64,000 nt of DNA from Actinomadura hibisca NBRC 15177 (GTDB lineage: Bacteria > Actinomycetota > Actinomycetes > Streptosporangiales > Streptosporangiaceae): positions 1 to 64,000 of the forward strand of contig NZ_BCRO01000029.1 of assembly GCF_001552635.1 (NCBI RefSeq), given 5' to 3'. A program made the translations under genes and the position numbers. Positions 40,005-49,230 of this stretch are shown one piece after another; position 1 is the stretch's first letter, and every line of letters starts with the position of its first letter. The notes below the pieces were generated by a model. That model saw only the letters and a program-made list of their open reading frames with translations. It did not search any database and was not told where the DNA came from.

Positions 40005-41204
40005 TCAGCTTGGCGACGGCTCGGGCCGCCGCTCCGGGAACAGCCGGGCCGGGAGCAGGCGCGCGATGTGCTCGGAGCGGGTGGCCGCCAGCGGCCCGGC
40101 CACCGCCAGGACCAGCACGTAACCGGCGATGAACGGCGCGAGCCGCGCGTCCAGCCCGGCCGCGGCCGCCATGGAGGCCAGCACCAGCGCGAACTCGCCG
40201 CGCGACAACACCGTCAGCGCCACGTTGGCCGAGGCGGTGCGGCCGAAGCCGTGCAGCCGCCCGGCCAGCAGCCCGGCACTCATGTTGAGCACCACCGTCA
40301 GCAGCACGGCCGCCAGCACCGGCAGCGCGACCGAGGCGAGGTCACCGGGGTCGATCGACAGGCCGAACGCGAAGAAGAAGATCGCGCCGAACGCGTCGCG
40401 CAGTGGATGCACGAGCTGTCGGATGCGCGGCGCGTGCCGGGTCGCGCCCAGGATGAGGCCGACCATGAACGCGCCGATGGCGTCGGAGACGCCGAACTCC
40501 TCAGCGATCCCGGCGGTCAGCACGGCCAGGCCGACGAAGGTGACCACGACCAGCTCGTCGTCCTTGAGGTCGACCAGCTTGCCGATCCAGCGCGCCCCGT
40601 AGCGGGCGGCGATCACCAGCACCAGCAGGAACGCCAGCGCCTTGCCGAACTCGGCGGCGGCCTCGCCGAACCCGTGGGCGTCGCCCAGGATGGGCTGGAG
40701 CAGCGCCAGGTAGAGGGCGAGGAACACGTCCTCGACCACGATGATGCCGAGGATGAGCTTGCTCTCGGGGTTCCCGAGCCGGCCCAGGTCCATCAGGATC
40801 TTGGTGACGATGGCCGAGGACGAGATGCCGATCACCCCGGCCAGCACGAACGCCTCCCGGCCGCCCCAGCCGAGGGCGAACCCGAAGGCCAGCCCGCCGC
40901 CCACGTTGAGCAGCAGGTACAGGCCGCCCGACAGCAGCAGGCGGCCGCCCCCGGCCACCAGGTCGTCGGTGTGGAACTCCAGCCCCAGGTAGAACAGCAG
41001 GAACACCAGTCCCAGGGCGGACAGCAGTTTCAGGTCGGTGGGATCGTCGAACAGGGCGATGCCGGGGGTGTGCGGGCCGAACAGGATTCCGGCGAGCATG
41101 AACAGCGGGATGGTCGGCAGACCGATGCGCACCCCGGCGCGGGCCAGCAGGCCCGCCGCCAGGAACGCCCCGCCCAGTGCGATGAGGGCTTCGGCGATGT
41201 GGAT
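40005..41204 (-). CDS. CPA2-type cation/proton antiporter (Kef-like)
   Basis: 399-residue membrane antiporter with about 12 segments and the CPA2 features IPLFMLAGILFGPHTPG, FLLFYLGLEFHTDDL, VIGISSSAIVTKIL and VSDAIGAFMVGLILGATR. It ends without an RCK/TrkA-N domain. It probably exchanges K+ or Na+ for H+. The start is odd: reading the conserved N-terminus IHIAEALIALGG upstream gives no ATG/GTG/TTG. However, an ATC at 41204 has GGAGG exactly seven bases before it. The ATG inside that GGAGG context is in another frame. ATC initiation, or a sequencing/mutational change from ATG, is the simplest reading. Confidence 0.88.
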   Translation of the reverse strand: MHIAEALIALGGAFLAAGLLARAGVRIGLPTIPLFMLAGILFGPHTPGIALFDDPTDLKLLSALGLVFLLFYLGLEFHTDDLVAGGGRLLLSGGLYLLLNVGGGLAFGFALGWGGREAFVLAGVIGISSSAIVTKILMDLGRLGNPESKLILGIIVVEDVFLALYLALLQPILGDAHGFGEAAAEFGKALAFLLVLVIAARYGARWIGKLVDLKDDELVVVTFVGLAVLTAGIAEEFGVSDAIGAFMVGLILGATRHAPRIRQLVHPLRDAFGAIFFFAFGLSIDPGDLASVALPVLAAVLLTVVLNMSAGLLAGRLHGFGRTASANVALTVLSRGEFALVLASMAAAAGLDARLAPFIAGYVLVLAVAGPLAATRSEHIARLLPARLFPERRPEPSPS

Positions 41205-41277
41205 GGGACAACCTCCATGAGGGGTCCGCGGCAGGGCCGCGGTGTCCGGCGGCGGGGCCGCCGGGCCGACGGGAACG

Positions 41278-41667
41278 TCAGGAACCCTGGAGGTGCGGAG
41301 GTGCGCGGGCGCCCTGCCCGCTGATCGGCACGCGCCCGGACGGCACGTCGGGGTCGGTACGCGGCGGCGCGCGGCTGGGCGGCGGGAGGGCCGCGTCGAT
41401 GCCGCCCGGCAGGGCCGCAGCCATGCCGGAGTGGTCCAGCGAGGGGGACGACGCGTGGGCGTGGTTGGCGATGAACGCGGGCTCCGCGCCGGTGTCGTCG
41501 ACGGGGGCGGCGGCCGATGCCTGGAACGTGTGCCCGGCGGTGCCGGGGGCGGCGGGGCCGGGGTCGTAGACGAGCCCGAAGAGGGCGGACAGGCACAGCA
41601 GCAACGCCAGCGGCACGATCGGCCGTCGGCGTCCCGGCACGCCCACCCCCCCACAATCCGTCCCCAT
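41278..41667 (-). CDS. Small protein with N-terminal membrane segment
   Basis: 129 residues, not recognised. It has basic GRRRP, then one hydrophobic segment (IVPLALLLCLSALFGLVY), then a Pro/Ala/Thr-rich likely extracytoplasmic part with His-Ala-His (FIANHAHASS) and many prolines. A fair promoter lies just upstream (TATAGT box). It ends 73 bp before the antiporter start on the same strand, so it may be a co-transcribed partner. No Shine-Dalgarno sequence is evident at the ATG. Confidence 0.5.
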   Translation of the reverse strand: MGTDCGGVGVPGRRRPIVPLALLLCLSALFGLVYDPGPAAPGTAGHTFQASAAAPVDDTGAEPAFIANHAHASSPSLDHSGMAAALPGGIDAALPPPSRAPPRTDPDVPSGRVPISGQGARAPPHLQGS

Positions 41668-41686
41668 GCAAATAATCCGCTAAGAG

Positions 41687-41714
41687 ACTATATTAACCGG
41701 ACTCCGAGCGCCAA
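41687..41714 (-). promoter_or_regulatory. Candidate sigma-70 promoter for 41278-41667 and the antiporter
   Basis: On the minus strand TTGGCG (41709-41714), 16-bp spacer, TATAGT (41687-41692). It lies in an AT-rich island 20 bp before the ATG, leaving room for a leader of about 13 bases only. Confidence 0.45.
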
Positions 41715-41910
41715 ACCGGCCCGGGCAACCCGACCGGCCCACCGGCCCGACCCGGCCGTCCCGCCCACCCCCGGCGCGGGCGGACGACCCGCAAACCTCG
41801 GTGGCGCGGCCCGTTCCGGCCAGGACCTTCCCTCCCCACGGGCATTGCCGGACCACCGAAAGCGAATTACTTTCACAATGCCCACCCCGAACCGGACAAA
41901 GGAGTATCCG

Positions 41911-42603
41911 GTGGCACGAAACAGACAGCGCGCCGTGCTCGGCGCCACCGCCCTCACGGCCTCCCTGGCCACCGTCGCCCTGACCGCGCTCCCCGCCTCC
42001 GCCGCCACCACGACCGTCCGCAAAGGCACGGCCACCGCCGCCGCCTACTCCGGCAACGTCCGCGCCACGCTCCTCGGCACCGCCTCGGTGACCACCTCGC
42101 TGGGCGGCGGCTCCTGCAACCGCGCCACCCTGAACGGCACGATCCAGTCCAACGGCACCGGCCTCAACGTCAGCGCCGCCGCGATCTACAACGACCCCGG
42201 CCCCGCCTGCCCCGGCGGCGGCGGCACCGTCACCGTGACCACCCAGGGCCTGCCCTGGACCGGCGGCAGCGTGGTCTACGACGCCGCGCACACCGGCGGC
42301 CGCGACGCCGCCGTCACCATCGCCGGGTTCAAGGTCAAGGCCGTCGCCAGCATCCTCGGCGGCATCACCTGCTACTACGGCGGCAACCTGACCGCCAACG
42401 GCTACAACCCCGACAACCCGGGCCGTCCCGACCCGTCGGTCGCCCAGGCCCAGGTCGGCGTGAACAACGCCGTCGTCAACCGGCAGAGCGGCGGCAGCTT
42501 CCTGTGCCCCGCCACCGCCAACGTCACCGTCGCCTACGCCCTCCAGGGCGAGACGACCGCCGGTTCGGGGACCTTCAACCAGAAGCTCTACGTGACCAGC
42601 TAG
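41911..42603 (+). CDS. Secreted protein of unknown function
   Basis: 230-residue exported protein. The signal peptide is RNRQRAVLGATALTASLATV with cleavage after ALPASA (about residue 32). The mature part is Gly/Thr/Ala-rich and beta-like with four Cys (GGSCNR, GPACPGG, ITCYYGG, FLCPAT) that could form two disulfides. It resembles secreted actinomycete hypothetical proteins; I know no function. GTG 41911 has AAAGGAG six bases upstream; the in-frame ATG at 41880 is less well placed. It is monocistronic, with a hairpin terminator after the stop. Confidence 0.8.
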   Translation: MARNRQRAVLGATALTASLATVALTALPASAATTTVRKGTATAAAYSGNVRATLLGTASVTTSLGGGSCNRATLNGTIQSNGTGLNVSAAAIYNDPGPACPGGGGTVTVTTQGLPWTGGSVVYDAAHTGGRDAAVTIAGFKVKAVASILGGITCYYGGNLTANGYNPDNPGRPDPSVAQAQVGVNNAVVNRQSGGSFLCPATANVTVAYALQGETTAGSGTFNQKLYVTS

Positions 42604-42631
42604 CCCCCCGCCCCTGCTCCCCGCAGACGAC

Positions 42632-42669
42632 GAACGGGCCGCCCCCTCCACAGAGGGGACGGCCCGTTC
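42632..42669. terminator. Hairpin between secreted protein gene and glyS
   Basis: GAACGGGCCG (42632-42641) pairs with CGGCCCGTTC (42660-42669), with CCTC/GAGG inside. It lies between convergent genes and probably works both ways. Confidence 0.8.
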
Positions 42670-42684
42670 CGGTGTCGTGGCGGG

Positions 42685-44073
42685 TCAGCAGCCCACGAGC
42701 TGCGCGGCCAGGAAGGACTCCACCTGGCCCAGCGAGATGCGCTCCTGGCTCATGGTGTCGCGCTCGCGCACGGTCACCGCGTCGTCTTCGAGGGTGTCGA
42801 AGTCGACGGTGACGCAGAACGGGGTGCCGATCTCGTCCTGGCGGCGGTAGCGGCGGCCGATCGCGCCCGCGTCGTCGAAGTCGACGTTCCAGTTCCTGCG
42901 CAACGCGGCGGCCAGGTCGCGGGCCTTCGGCGACAGGTCGGAGTTGCGCGACAGCGGCAGCACCGCGACCTTGACCGGGGCGAGCCGCCGGTCGAGCCGC
43001 ATGACGGTGCGCTTCTCCAGCTTGCCCTTGGCGTTGGGCGCCTCGTCCTCGGCGTAGGAGTCCATCATGAACGTCAGGGTGCAGCGGTCGACCCCGGCCG
43101 CGGGCTCGATGACGTACGGCACGAACCGCTCACCGGCCTCCTGGTCGAAGAACGACAGGTCGGTGCCCGACGCCTTGGCGTGGGTGGTCAGGTCGTAGTC
43201 GGTGCGGTTGGCGATGCCCTCCAGCTCGCCCCACTCGCTGCCGACGAAGTCGAACTTGTACTCGATGTCCACGGTGCGCTTGGAGTAGTGCGACAACTTC
43301 TCGGCCGGGTGCTCGAACAGCCGCAGGTTCTCCTTGCGGATGCCGAGGTCGGTGTACCACTGGAAGCGCTCGTTGATCCAGTACTGGTGCCACTCCTCGT
43401 CCGAGCCGGGCTTGACGAAGAACTCCATCTCCATCTGCTCGAACTCGCGGGTCCGGAAGATGAAGTTGCCGGGCGTGATCTCGTTGCGGAACGACTTGCC
43501 GACCTGCCCGATGCCGAAGGGCACCTTGCGGCGCGCCGACTGCTGCACGTTCAGGTAGTTGATGAAGATGCCCTGCGCGGTCTCGGGACGCAGGTAGGCG
43601 AGGCCCGAGGCGTCCTCGACCGGGCCGAGGAAGGTCTTCAGCAGGCCGTTGAACATCCGCGGCTCGGTGAAGGAGCCCTTGACCCCGCAGTTGGGGCAGG
43701 AGATGTCGGCCAGGCCGTTGGCCGGCGGGCGGCCGTGCTTCTCCTCGTAGGCCTCTTCGAGGTGGTCGGCGCGGAAGCGCTTGTGGCAGGACTGGCACTC
43801 GGTCAGCGGGTCGACGAACGCGTTGACGTGGCCGCTGGCCTCCCAGACCTCGCGGGCCAGGATGACCGAGGAGTCCAGGCCGACGACGTCGTCGCGGCCC
43901 TGCACCATGGACTTCCACCACTGGCGCTTGACGTTGTTCTTCAGCTCCACGCCGAGCGGCCCGTAGTCCCAGGAGGCGCGCAGGCCGCCGTAGATCTCGC
44001 TCGACGGGTAGACCAGACCTCGGCGTTTGCTGAGGTTGACGATCGTGTCCATCACGTCGGAACGGCGTGCCAT
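42685..44073 (-). CDS. glyS: Glycyl-tRNA synthetase (single-chain, class II)
   Basis: 462-residue alpha2-type GlyRS charging tRNA-Gly. It has class II motif 1 ([20 protein letters not shown]), a zinc ribbon ([16 protein letters not shown]), motif 2 ([20 protein letters not shown], then EQMEMEFF), motif 3 and an anticodon-binding domain (about 355-455; [13 protein letters not shown]). ATG 44073 has GGAGAA about 8-11 bases upstream. The length is standard. It ends ...AAQLVGC; the terminal Cys is not a known requirement. It is a lone gene. Confidence 0.96.
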   Translation of the reverse strand: MARRSDVMDTIVNLSKRRGLVYPSSEIYGGLRASWDYGPLGVELKNNVKRQWWKSMVQGRDDVVGLDSSVILAREVWEASGHVNAFVDPLTECQSCHKRFRADHLEEAYEEKHGRPPANGLADISCPNCGVKGSFTEPRMFNGLLKTFLGPVEDASGLAYLRPETAQGIFINYLNVQQSARRKVPFGIGQVGKSFRNEITPGNFIFRTREFEQMEMEFFVKPGSDEEWHQYWINERFQWYTDLGIRKENLRLFEHPAEKLSHYSKRTVDIEYKFDFVGSEWGELEGIANRTDYDLTTHAKASGTDLSFFDQEAGERFVPYVIEPAAGVDRCTLTFMMDSYAEDEAPNAKGKLEKRTVMRLDRRLAPVKVAVLPLSRNSDLSPKARDLAAALRRNWNVDFDDAGAIGRRYRRQDEIGTPFCVTVDFDTLEDDAVTVRERDTMSQERISLGQVESFLAAQLVGC

Positions 44074-44299
44074 GAGCGTTCTCCATCCGGCTGGCGGTCG
44101 GCGGGTGTCCGTACGCCTGTGGAGCCGTCCCGGAGGACGGCGAGGCGAGTGTGTGATCCCCGGTGTTTCGATGCTGTGCGGAGCGCGGCGATTCCCCGGC
44201 GCTCCAAGAGCGTTTCCCAGCTTACAGCCTGCGCGAGGGCCGCCACGGGGCCCTCGGTCCATGGGCTCCCGGTACGTGGGCTCTCGATACATGGGGCCC

Positions 44300-45676
44300 T
44301 CAGTAGACGCGGCCGTCCACCAGGTTGCTGTCGACGTTGATGGTGACGCCGCCGTGCGTCTCGCGGTGCCCGCCCCGGTACTGCTTGATGCGGCGGTGCG
44401 GCGGCCACCAGGTGGCGGGCAGGTGCGGGTAGTCGTACACGGTGGCCTGGCCGTCCCAGTGCGCGAACCAGATCGCCTTGGGCTTGGTGATTCCGGTGGC
44501 CAGGCCCAGGTCGCGGATGCCCGAGGAGACGCTGCTGTAGACGCCCGGCGCGTAGTTGCGGTTGTTCATGCCGCGCGACCAGGCGTGCATGAAGCGCAGC
44601 ACGGCGTTGCGGCAGGAGGCGTTCCGGCCGTCGTACGCCTCGATGTCGAAGTAGATGGGCTTGCCGGCCGGGATGCCCAGCGCCTTGGCGCGCGCGACGG
44701 CGTCCTTGGCGGCCGCCTTGCCCTTGGCGGTGGCGTTCTTCGCGGTGAAGTGCTGCCGGTATCGGCCGCAGGGCGCCTGGAGTCCCACGTAGGTGGGGAT
44801 GAGCCGGTATCCCATGGCGCGGACGCGGCGCACCCAGGAGGCGGTCAGGTTGGGCTGCGCGCAACCGCGCGCCGCGCCGCCGATGTAGATGTTGGCGATG
44901 CCGTAGGAAGAACGCCAGGCGGACATGGCGCGCAGGGACGGCGCGGTGCAGGTGTCGAACGCCTTGCCCTGCGCCCACACCTTCTGCTTCTTGGCGGCCT
45001 GCTTCTTGACCGGCTTCTTGGCCTGCTCCTCGACCGGCTTGTCGCTCTGCGCCTTGACCAGTTCCTTGGTTTTCCGCTCGTCCTGCGTCTCGTCGGCGCG
45101 CCGCTGGGCGGACCGCGTCTGCGGCTCGGTGGGCGTGCTCGGCTCGGCGGGCCAGGCGGTGGTGAGACGCGTGGCGCGCAGCGTGTCCTGCAACGCGCCG
45201 GGCCCGTCCCCGTAGACGCCGTTGATGACGACCCCGGCCTCGGGCAGCGGGACTCGGACCTGGTGGTCCACGGTCGGTTCGACGGTGTGGCTCGCCAGTT
45301 TGTCGGCCTTGACACGGAGCCCGGCCGCGCGCCGCCGCGCCGACGGGTCGCCCAGCGGCTCCAGGTGCAGGACGTCGGCGCGGCCGACCAGCTTGGCGGG
45401 GCAGTCGGGCTGCGGGCCGGGCCGTCCCAGGTAGACCGCGGGCCGGTCGTAGCGGACGCAGCGCGTCGGGTCGCGGTCCAGCCGGTACACCGGCCGGTCG
45501 GCGGGCACCGGGACGCGCACGCCCCGGTACTCCACGGTCTTGTACCGGCTCACCGCGGCGGACGGCCGGTCCGGGGCCCCCGCGGCGGACGGTGCGAGAC
45601 CGGTCCCGACCGCGGCGACGAGGGGCGCGAGCGACCCCGTTCCCAGCAGTCCGGCGAGCAGGACGGCACGGCGCAT
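44300..45676 (-). CDS. Secreted DUF1906 (Rv2525c-like) glycoside hydrolase-like protein
   Basis: 458-residue exported protein. The signal peptide is [20 protein letters not shown] up to about residue 34. The middle has a region of unknown fold (40-180) and a charged Lys/Gln/Glu linker (about 190-240). The C-terminal DUF1906 TIM barrel (about 245-458) has [51 protein letters not shown] and [14 protein letters not shown], ending [15 protein letters not shown]. The family is GH25-like and thought to act on the cell wall. ATG 45676 has GGGGGAG five bases upstream. It is a single gene. Confidence 0.87.
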   Translation of the reverse strand: MRRAVLLAGLLGTGSLAPLVAAVGTGLAPSAAGAPDRPSAAVSRYKTVEYRGVRVPVPADRPVYRLDRDPTRCVRYDRPAVYLGRPGPQPDCPAKLVGRADVLHLEPLGDPSARRRAAGLRVKADKLASHTVEPTVDHQVRVPLPEAGVVINGVYGDGPGALQDTLRATRLTTAWPAEPSTPTEPQTRSAQRRADETQDERKTKELVKAQSDKPVEEQAKKPVKKQAAKKQKVWAQGKAFDTCTAPSLRAMSAWRSSYGIANIYIGGAARGCAQPNLTASWVRRVRAMGYRLIPTYVGLQAPCGRYRQHFTAKNATAKGKAAAKDAVARAKALGIPAGKPIYFDIEAYDGRNASCRNAVLRFMHAWSRGMNNRNYAPGVYSSVSSGIRDLGLATGITKPKAIWFAHWDGQATVYDYPHLPATWWPPHRRIKQYRGGHRETHGGVTINVDSNLVDGRVY

Positions 45677-45863
45677 CACATCTCCCCCGATTTGCCGCCC
45701 CGGCCCGCGGGCGGACGCCCGCCCCGCCGGGCCGCGGCGTGACCCGTGATCGTGATGCGGCAGTGATCACCCGGGGCCGGTCCGGTGAAACCGGACCGGC
45801 GGCTTCTTGGCGGGCCGTTGACCGGCGGGGTCCTGCCATGGCGGGCGGGTGGCGGGGAGGTGG

Positions 45864-46148
45864 TCAGCGCGCGGTGACGACCTCGTACGCACCGGGCTCG
45901 TCCACCGCGAAAGCCGCCAGCGGGATGAATTGGACGCGCACGTCGTAGGCGCCGAGCGCGCGGCGGTAGAAGCCCGCGCCCTCCCACTCGGTGACCAGCG
46001 TCCAGAGCCGGGGGTCGTCCATGGCCCGCGCGAGCCGCCCGGCGCGGTATCCGGTGCTGCCGGCCAGGGAGTCCAGGACCCCGGTCATGTCGGTGGCGAA
46101 GCCCTCGGCGGCCTCGTCGGGCACCCGGTACCGGGTAATGGCGATCAT
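45864..46148 (-). CDS. Antibiotic biosynthesis monooxygenase-like (ABM) protein
   Basis: 94-residue dimeric alpha-beta barrel protein: MIAITRYRVPDEAAEGFATD, LDSLAGSTGYRAGRLARAMD, LWTLVTEWEGAGFYRRALGAYDV. It is probably cytosolic, with a heme-degrading or quinol-oxygenase-like fold but no predictable substrate. It is divergent from the membrane protein gene at 46225 (76 bp). Confidence 0.75.
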   Translation of the reverse strand: MIAITRYRVPDEAAEGFATDMTGVLDSLAGSTGYRAGRLARAMDDPRLWTLVTEWEGAGFYRRALGAYDVRVQFIPLAAFAVDEPGAYEVVTAR

Positions 46149-46224
46149 CGCCCCATCCTGGCAGGCGCGCGGCGCCCTCGTCCGGCACCCGCGCGGACGC
46201 ACCGCGTGGGCGTACCGTGGGCCG

Positions 46225-46593
46225 GTGCGCACACCGAGCGGTCCCGCCGACGACCCGGCCGCGGACCAGTCCCCCGAGTCCGGGCCCGCCGCCCCCTCCA
46301 CCGGCGCGGGCGGCCTGCGGGCCGCCGTCGAGCGCCGCAGCGCCGGGCCGGTGCTGTTCCTGCATCGCCTGCCGGTCTGGGTCCTGCTGGCGGTGGTGTT
46401 CGCGCTGCTGGCGGTCGGCATGGCGGTGCCCGGGTGGCCCGCCGCCGTCGCGCTGCTGGCGCTGGCGGCGGCGCTGGGCTGGTTCGCCTTCCTCAACTGG
46501 CCCGCGCTGGACCCCGGCGGGAAGGCCCTGCGGATCGGCGCTTTGGCGGTGTTGGTCGGGTTCGGCCTGGGACGGGCCCTAGGGCGCTTTTGA
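46225..46593 (+). CDS. Small membrane protein
   Basis: 122 residues. A Pro/Ala/Ser-rich cytoplasmic N-terminus (about 1-45) is followed by two or three membrane segments (WVLLAVVFALLAVGMAVPG; AVALLALAAALGWFAFLNW; ALRIGALAVLVGFGLGRAL). It matches no family with a known role to me, though such proteins are common in actinomycetes. The GTG start is chosen because translation upstream would enter the divergent promoter. Its TGA stop lies within the -35 box of the znuA promoter. Confidence 0.7.
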   Translation: MRTPSGPADDPAADQSPESGPAAPSTGAGGLRAAVERRSAGPVLFLHRLPVWVLLAVVFALLAVGMAVPGWPAAVALLALAAALGWFAFLNWPALDPGGKALRIGALAVLVGFGLGRALGRF

Positions 46594-46619
46594 CAACCAT
46601 TTTCATTTTCGTCCATACT
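46590..46619 (+). promoter_or_regulatory. znuACB-zur promoter with overlapping Zur box
   Basis: TTGACA (46590-46595), 18-bp spacer, CATACT (46614-46619). TGACAACCATTTTCA (46591-46605) matches 13 of 15 positions of the actinobacterial Zur core TGAAAATCATTTTCA and covers -35 and spacer. The predicted start of transcription falls at about 46626, the GTG itself. Confidence 0.75.
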
Positions 46620-46625
46620 TGAGGC

Positions 46626-47594
46626 GTGTTCACCTCCCGAAAGCCGTCGCGCCTCGTTCCGTCCACCGTCCTCGCCGCCCTCGGCCTGGCGGTCCTGACC
46701 GCCTGCGGGAACGCGGGCGGGACCGGGGCCGCCGGCCGGACCGAGGTCGTCGCCGCGTTCTACCCCATGGCCTGGCTGGCCGAGCGGGTCGGCGGCGACG
46801 ACGTGGCCGTGAGCACGCTCACCAAGCCCGGCGCCGAGCCGCACGACCTGGAGCTCACGCCCAAGCAGATCGGCGCCCTGGGCAAGGCCGACCTCGCGCT
46901 CTACGTGAAGGGCCTCCAGCCCGCCGTGGACGACGCGGTCGCCAAGCACGCCAAGGGCAAGGGCCTGGACGCCGCGAGCACCGTCAAGACGCTGCCCGCC
47001 CCCGGCGAGGACGAGCACGCCCACGAGGACGAGCACGGGCACGGCGGGGAAGCGGAGCACGGGCACGATCACGGCGACATCGACCCGCACCTCTGGCTCG
47101 ACCCGTCGCGCATGGCGACCGTCGCCACCGCGCTCGGCGACAAGCTGGCCGCCACCGACGCCGACCACGCCGACGGCTACAAGACCCGCGCCGCCACGCT
47201 GGTCAAGGAGCTGAACGGCCTGGACCAGGAGTTCAAGACGGGCCTGGCGTCCTGCAAGCAGAAGACGATCGTCACCGCGCACGCCGCGTTCGGCTACCTG
47301 GCCGACCGCTACGGCCTCAAGCAGATCTCCATCGCCGGGGTGGACCCGACCAGCGAGCCGTCGCCCAAGCGGCTGGCCGAGCTGACCGGCGAGGTGCGCG
47401 CCTCCGGCGCGACCACGGTGTTCACCGAGAGCCTGGTCAGCCGCAAGGTCGCCGACACCCTGGCCCGCGAGGCGGGCGTGAGGACCGCCGTGCTCGACCC
47501 CGTCGAGGGCGTCAAGGAAGGCTCCAAGGCCGACTACCCGTCGGTGATGCGCGGCAACCTCCAGACCCTCAAGCCCGCCCTGGAGTGCTCATGA
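46626..47594 (+). CDS. znuA: Zinc ABC transporter substrate-binding lipoprotein ZnuA
   Basis: 322-residue cluster A-I metal-binding lipoprotein. The lipobox is VLTAC, with Cys27. A His/Glu-rich loop (about residues 130-152; HAHEDEHGHGGEAEHGHDHG) precedes IDPHLWLDP. The Zn ligands are in that His region and in VTAHAAFGYL and the FTESLVS area. It captures Zn at the membrane exterior for ZnuBC. The GTG start has no Shine-Dalgarno sequence, but its position seven bases after a -10 box suggests a leaderless message. The stop overlaps znuC (ATGA). Confidence 0.95.
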   Translation: MFTSRKPSRLVPSTVLAALGLAVLTACGNAGGTGAAGRTEVVAAFYPMAWLAERVGGDDVAVSTLTKPGAEPHDLELTPKQIGALGKADLALYVKGLQPAVDDAVAKHAKGKGLDAASTVKTLPAPGEDEHAHEDEHGHGGEAEHGHDHGDIDPHLWLDPSRMATVATALGDKLAATDADHADGYKTRAATLVKELNGLDQEFKTGLASCKQKTIVTAHAAFGYLADRYGLKQISIAGVDPTSEPSPKRLAELTGEVRASGATTVFTESLVSRKVADTLAREAGVRTAVLDPVEGVKEGSKADYPSVMRGNLQTLKPALECS

Positions 47595-48364
47595 AGTCCG
47601 ACACCCCGAACGCCGACGCCCTGAACACCGGCGCCCTGAACACCGGCGCCCCGCCGTTCGCGATGACCGGCGGCCGGGTCCGGCTGGACGGCCGCGAGGT
47701 GCTGCGCGGCATCGACCTGACGGTGCGCTCCGGCGACGTGGTGGCCGTGCTCGGCCCCAACGGCGCGGGCAAGTCCACCCTGATCAAGGCGCTGCTGGGG
47801 TTGCGGCCGCTCAGCGGCGGTCGCACCGAGATCTTCGGCGTGCCGCCCGCGCGGTTCCGCGACTGGCGGCGCGTCGGGTACGTGCCGCAGCGGCTGCCGA
47901 TGGGCGGCGGCGTGCCGTCCACCGTCCGCGAGGTCGTGTCGTCGGGCCGCACCGCCCGCCGCTCGCGCTGGCTCCCGGCGCTGCCCGGCGACCGGGCCGC
48001 CGACCGCGCCGCGGTGGACCGCGCGCTGGAGGCGGTGGACCTCGCCGACCACGCCCGCGAGTCGGCGCACCTGCTGTCGGGCGGCCAGCAGCAGCGCGTG
48101 CTGATCGCCCGCGCGCTGGCGGGCGACCCGGAGGTGCTGGTGATGGACGAGCCCACCGCGGGCGTGGACGCCGCCAACCAGGCCGCGCTCGCCGGGACGC
48201 TGGGCGCGCTGACCGGCGACGGCCGCACCGTCGTGCTGGTCGCGCACGAACTGGGCCCGATCGAGCCGCTGGTCACCCGCACGATCGTGCTCGACCACGG
48301 CCGCGTGCTCCGCGAGGAGGCCGCCGTGACGGGGGACACCGTGGCAGGGGGGACCGCCGCATGA
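47591..48364 (+). CDS. znuC: Zinc ABC transporter ATPase ZnuC
   Basis: 257-residue ATPase with Walker A GPNGAGKSTL, Q-loop VGYVPQRLPMG, signature LSGGQQQRVLIARAL, Walker B VLVMDEPTAGVD and H-loop VAHE. The N-terminus holds a small duplication (ALNTGALNTGAP) from a 15-bp repeat. It powers Zn import through ZnuB. ATGA overlaps with znuA and znuB show tight coupling. Confidence 0.96.
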   Translation: MKSDTPNADALNTGALNTGAPPFAMTGGRVRLDGREVLRGIDLTVRSGDVVAVLGPNGAGKSTLIKALLGLRPLSGGRTEIFGVPPARFRDWRRVGYVPQRLPMGGGVPSTVREVVSSGRTARRSRWLPALPGDRAADRAAVDRALEAVDLADHARESAHLLSGGQQQRVLIARALAGDPEVLVMDEPTAGVDAANQAALAGTLGALTGDGRTVVLVAHELGPIEPLVTRTIVLDHGRVLREEAAVTGDTVAGGTAA

Positions 48365-49230
48365 CCGAGATGCTCTCCTACGACTTCATGCGCATCGCGC
48401 TGGTGATGGCGGTCCTGATCGGGCTGACCGCGCCCGCGGTGGGCACCTTCATCGTGCAGCGCAAGTTGTCGCTGCTGGGCGACGGCATCGGCCACATCGC
48501 GCTGACCGGCATCGGGCTGGGGCTGCTGACCGGCTCCTCCCCCGTGCTGGCGGCGCTGGCGGTGTCGGTGCTGGGCGCGGTCGCCATCGAGGTGCTGCGC
48601 GCCCGCAGCCGCAGCGGCGGCGACGTCGCGCTCGCGCTGCTGTTCTACGGCGGCCTCGCCGGGGGCGTGATCCTGACCGGCGCGACCGGCGACGGCGGCG
48701 CCAACCTCAACTCCTACCTGTTCGGCTCGATCAGCAGCGTCACCCCCGCCGACCTGTACGTGGTGGCCGGGCTCGCGGTGGTGGTGCTGGGCATCGTCGC
48801 GGTGTTCGGCCGCGAGTTGTTCCTGCTGTGCACCGACGAGGAGGTGGCGCGCGCCTCGGGGCTGCCGGTGCGCTTCCTGTCGGTGCTGATCGCCGCGACC
48901 GCCGCGGTCACCGTGGTGATCTCCATGCGGGCCATCGGGCTGCTGCTGGTCAGCGCGCTCATGGTGGTGCCGGTCGCCGCGGCGCAGCAGGTGACCCGGG
49001 GTTTCCGGAGCACGATGCTGCTGGCGATGGGGATCGGTGTACTGTCGGCGGTGACCGGGCTGGCGGGCTCCTTCCAGTACGATCTGCCGCCGGGCCCCTC
49101 GATCGTGCTGCTGGCGCTCGCGGTGTTCGCGGTCGCGGCGGCCGGGGGCGCGGTGCTGCGCCGCAGGCGGACCGTCGCGGCGGCGGCCCGGTCGACAGTG
49201 GAGGCCGAGGCGGAGGTGCTTGGGGGATGA
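48361..49230 (+). CDS. znuB: Zinc ABC transporter permease ZnuB
   Basis: 289-residue permease of the ABC-3 metal family with about eight membrane segments (DFMRIALVMAVLIGLTAPAV; GDGIGHIALTGIGLGLLTG; AVTVVISMRAIGLLLVSALMVVPVAAA). The GDGIGHIALTG-type motif is typical of Zn/Mn permeases. The ATG overlaps the znuC stop; its stop overlaps zur. Confidence 0.96.
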   Translation: MTEMLSYDFMRIALVMAVLIGLTAPAVGTFIVQRKLSLLGDGIGHIALTGIGLGLLTGSSPVLAALAVSVLGAVAIEVLRARSRSGGDVALALLFYGGLAGGVILTGATGDGGANLNSYLFGSISSVTPADLYVVAGLAVVVLGIVAVFGRELFLLCTDEEVARASGLPVRFLSVLIAATAAVTVVISMRAIGLLLVSALMVVPVAAAQQVTRGFRSTMLLAMGIGVLSAVTGLAGSFQYDLPPGPSIVLLALAVFAVAAAGGAVLRRRRTVAAAARSTVEAEAEVLGG

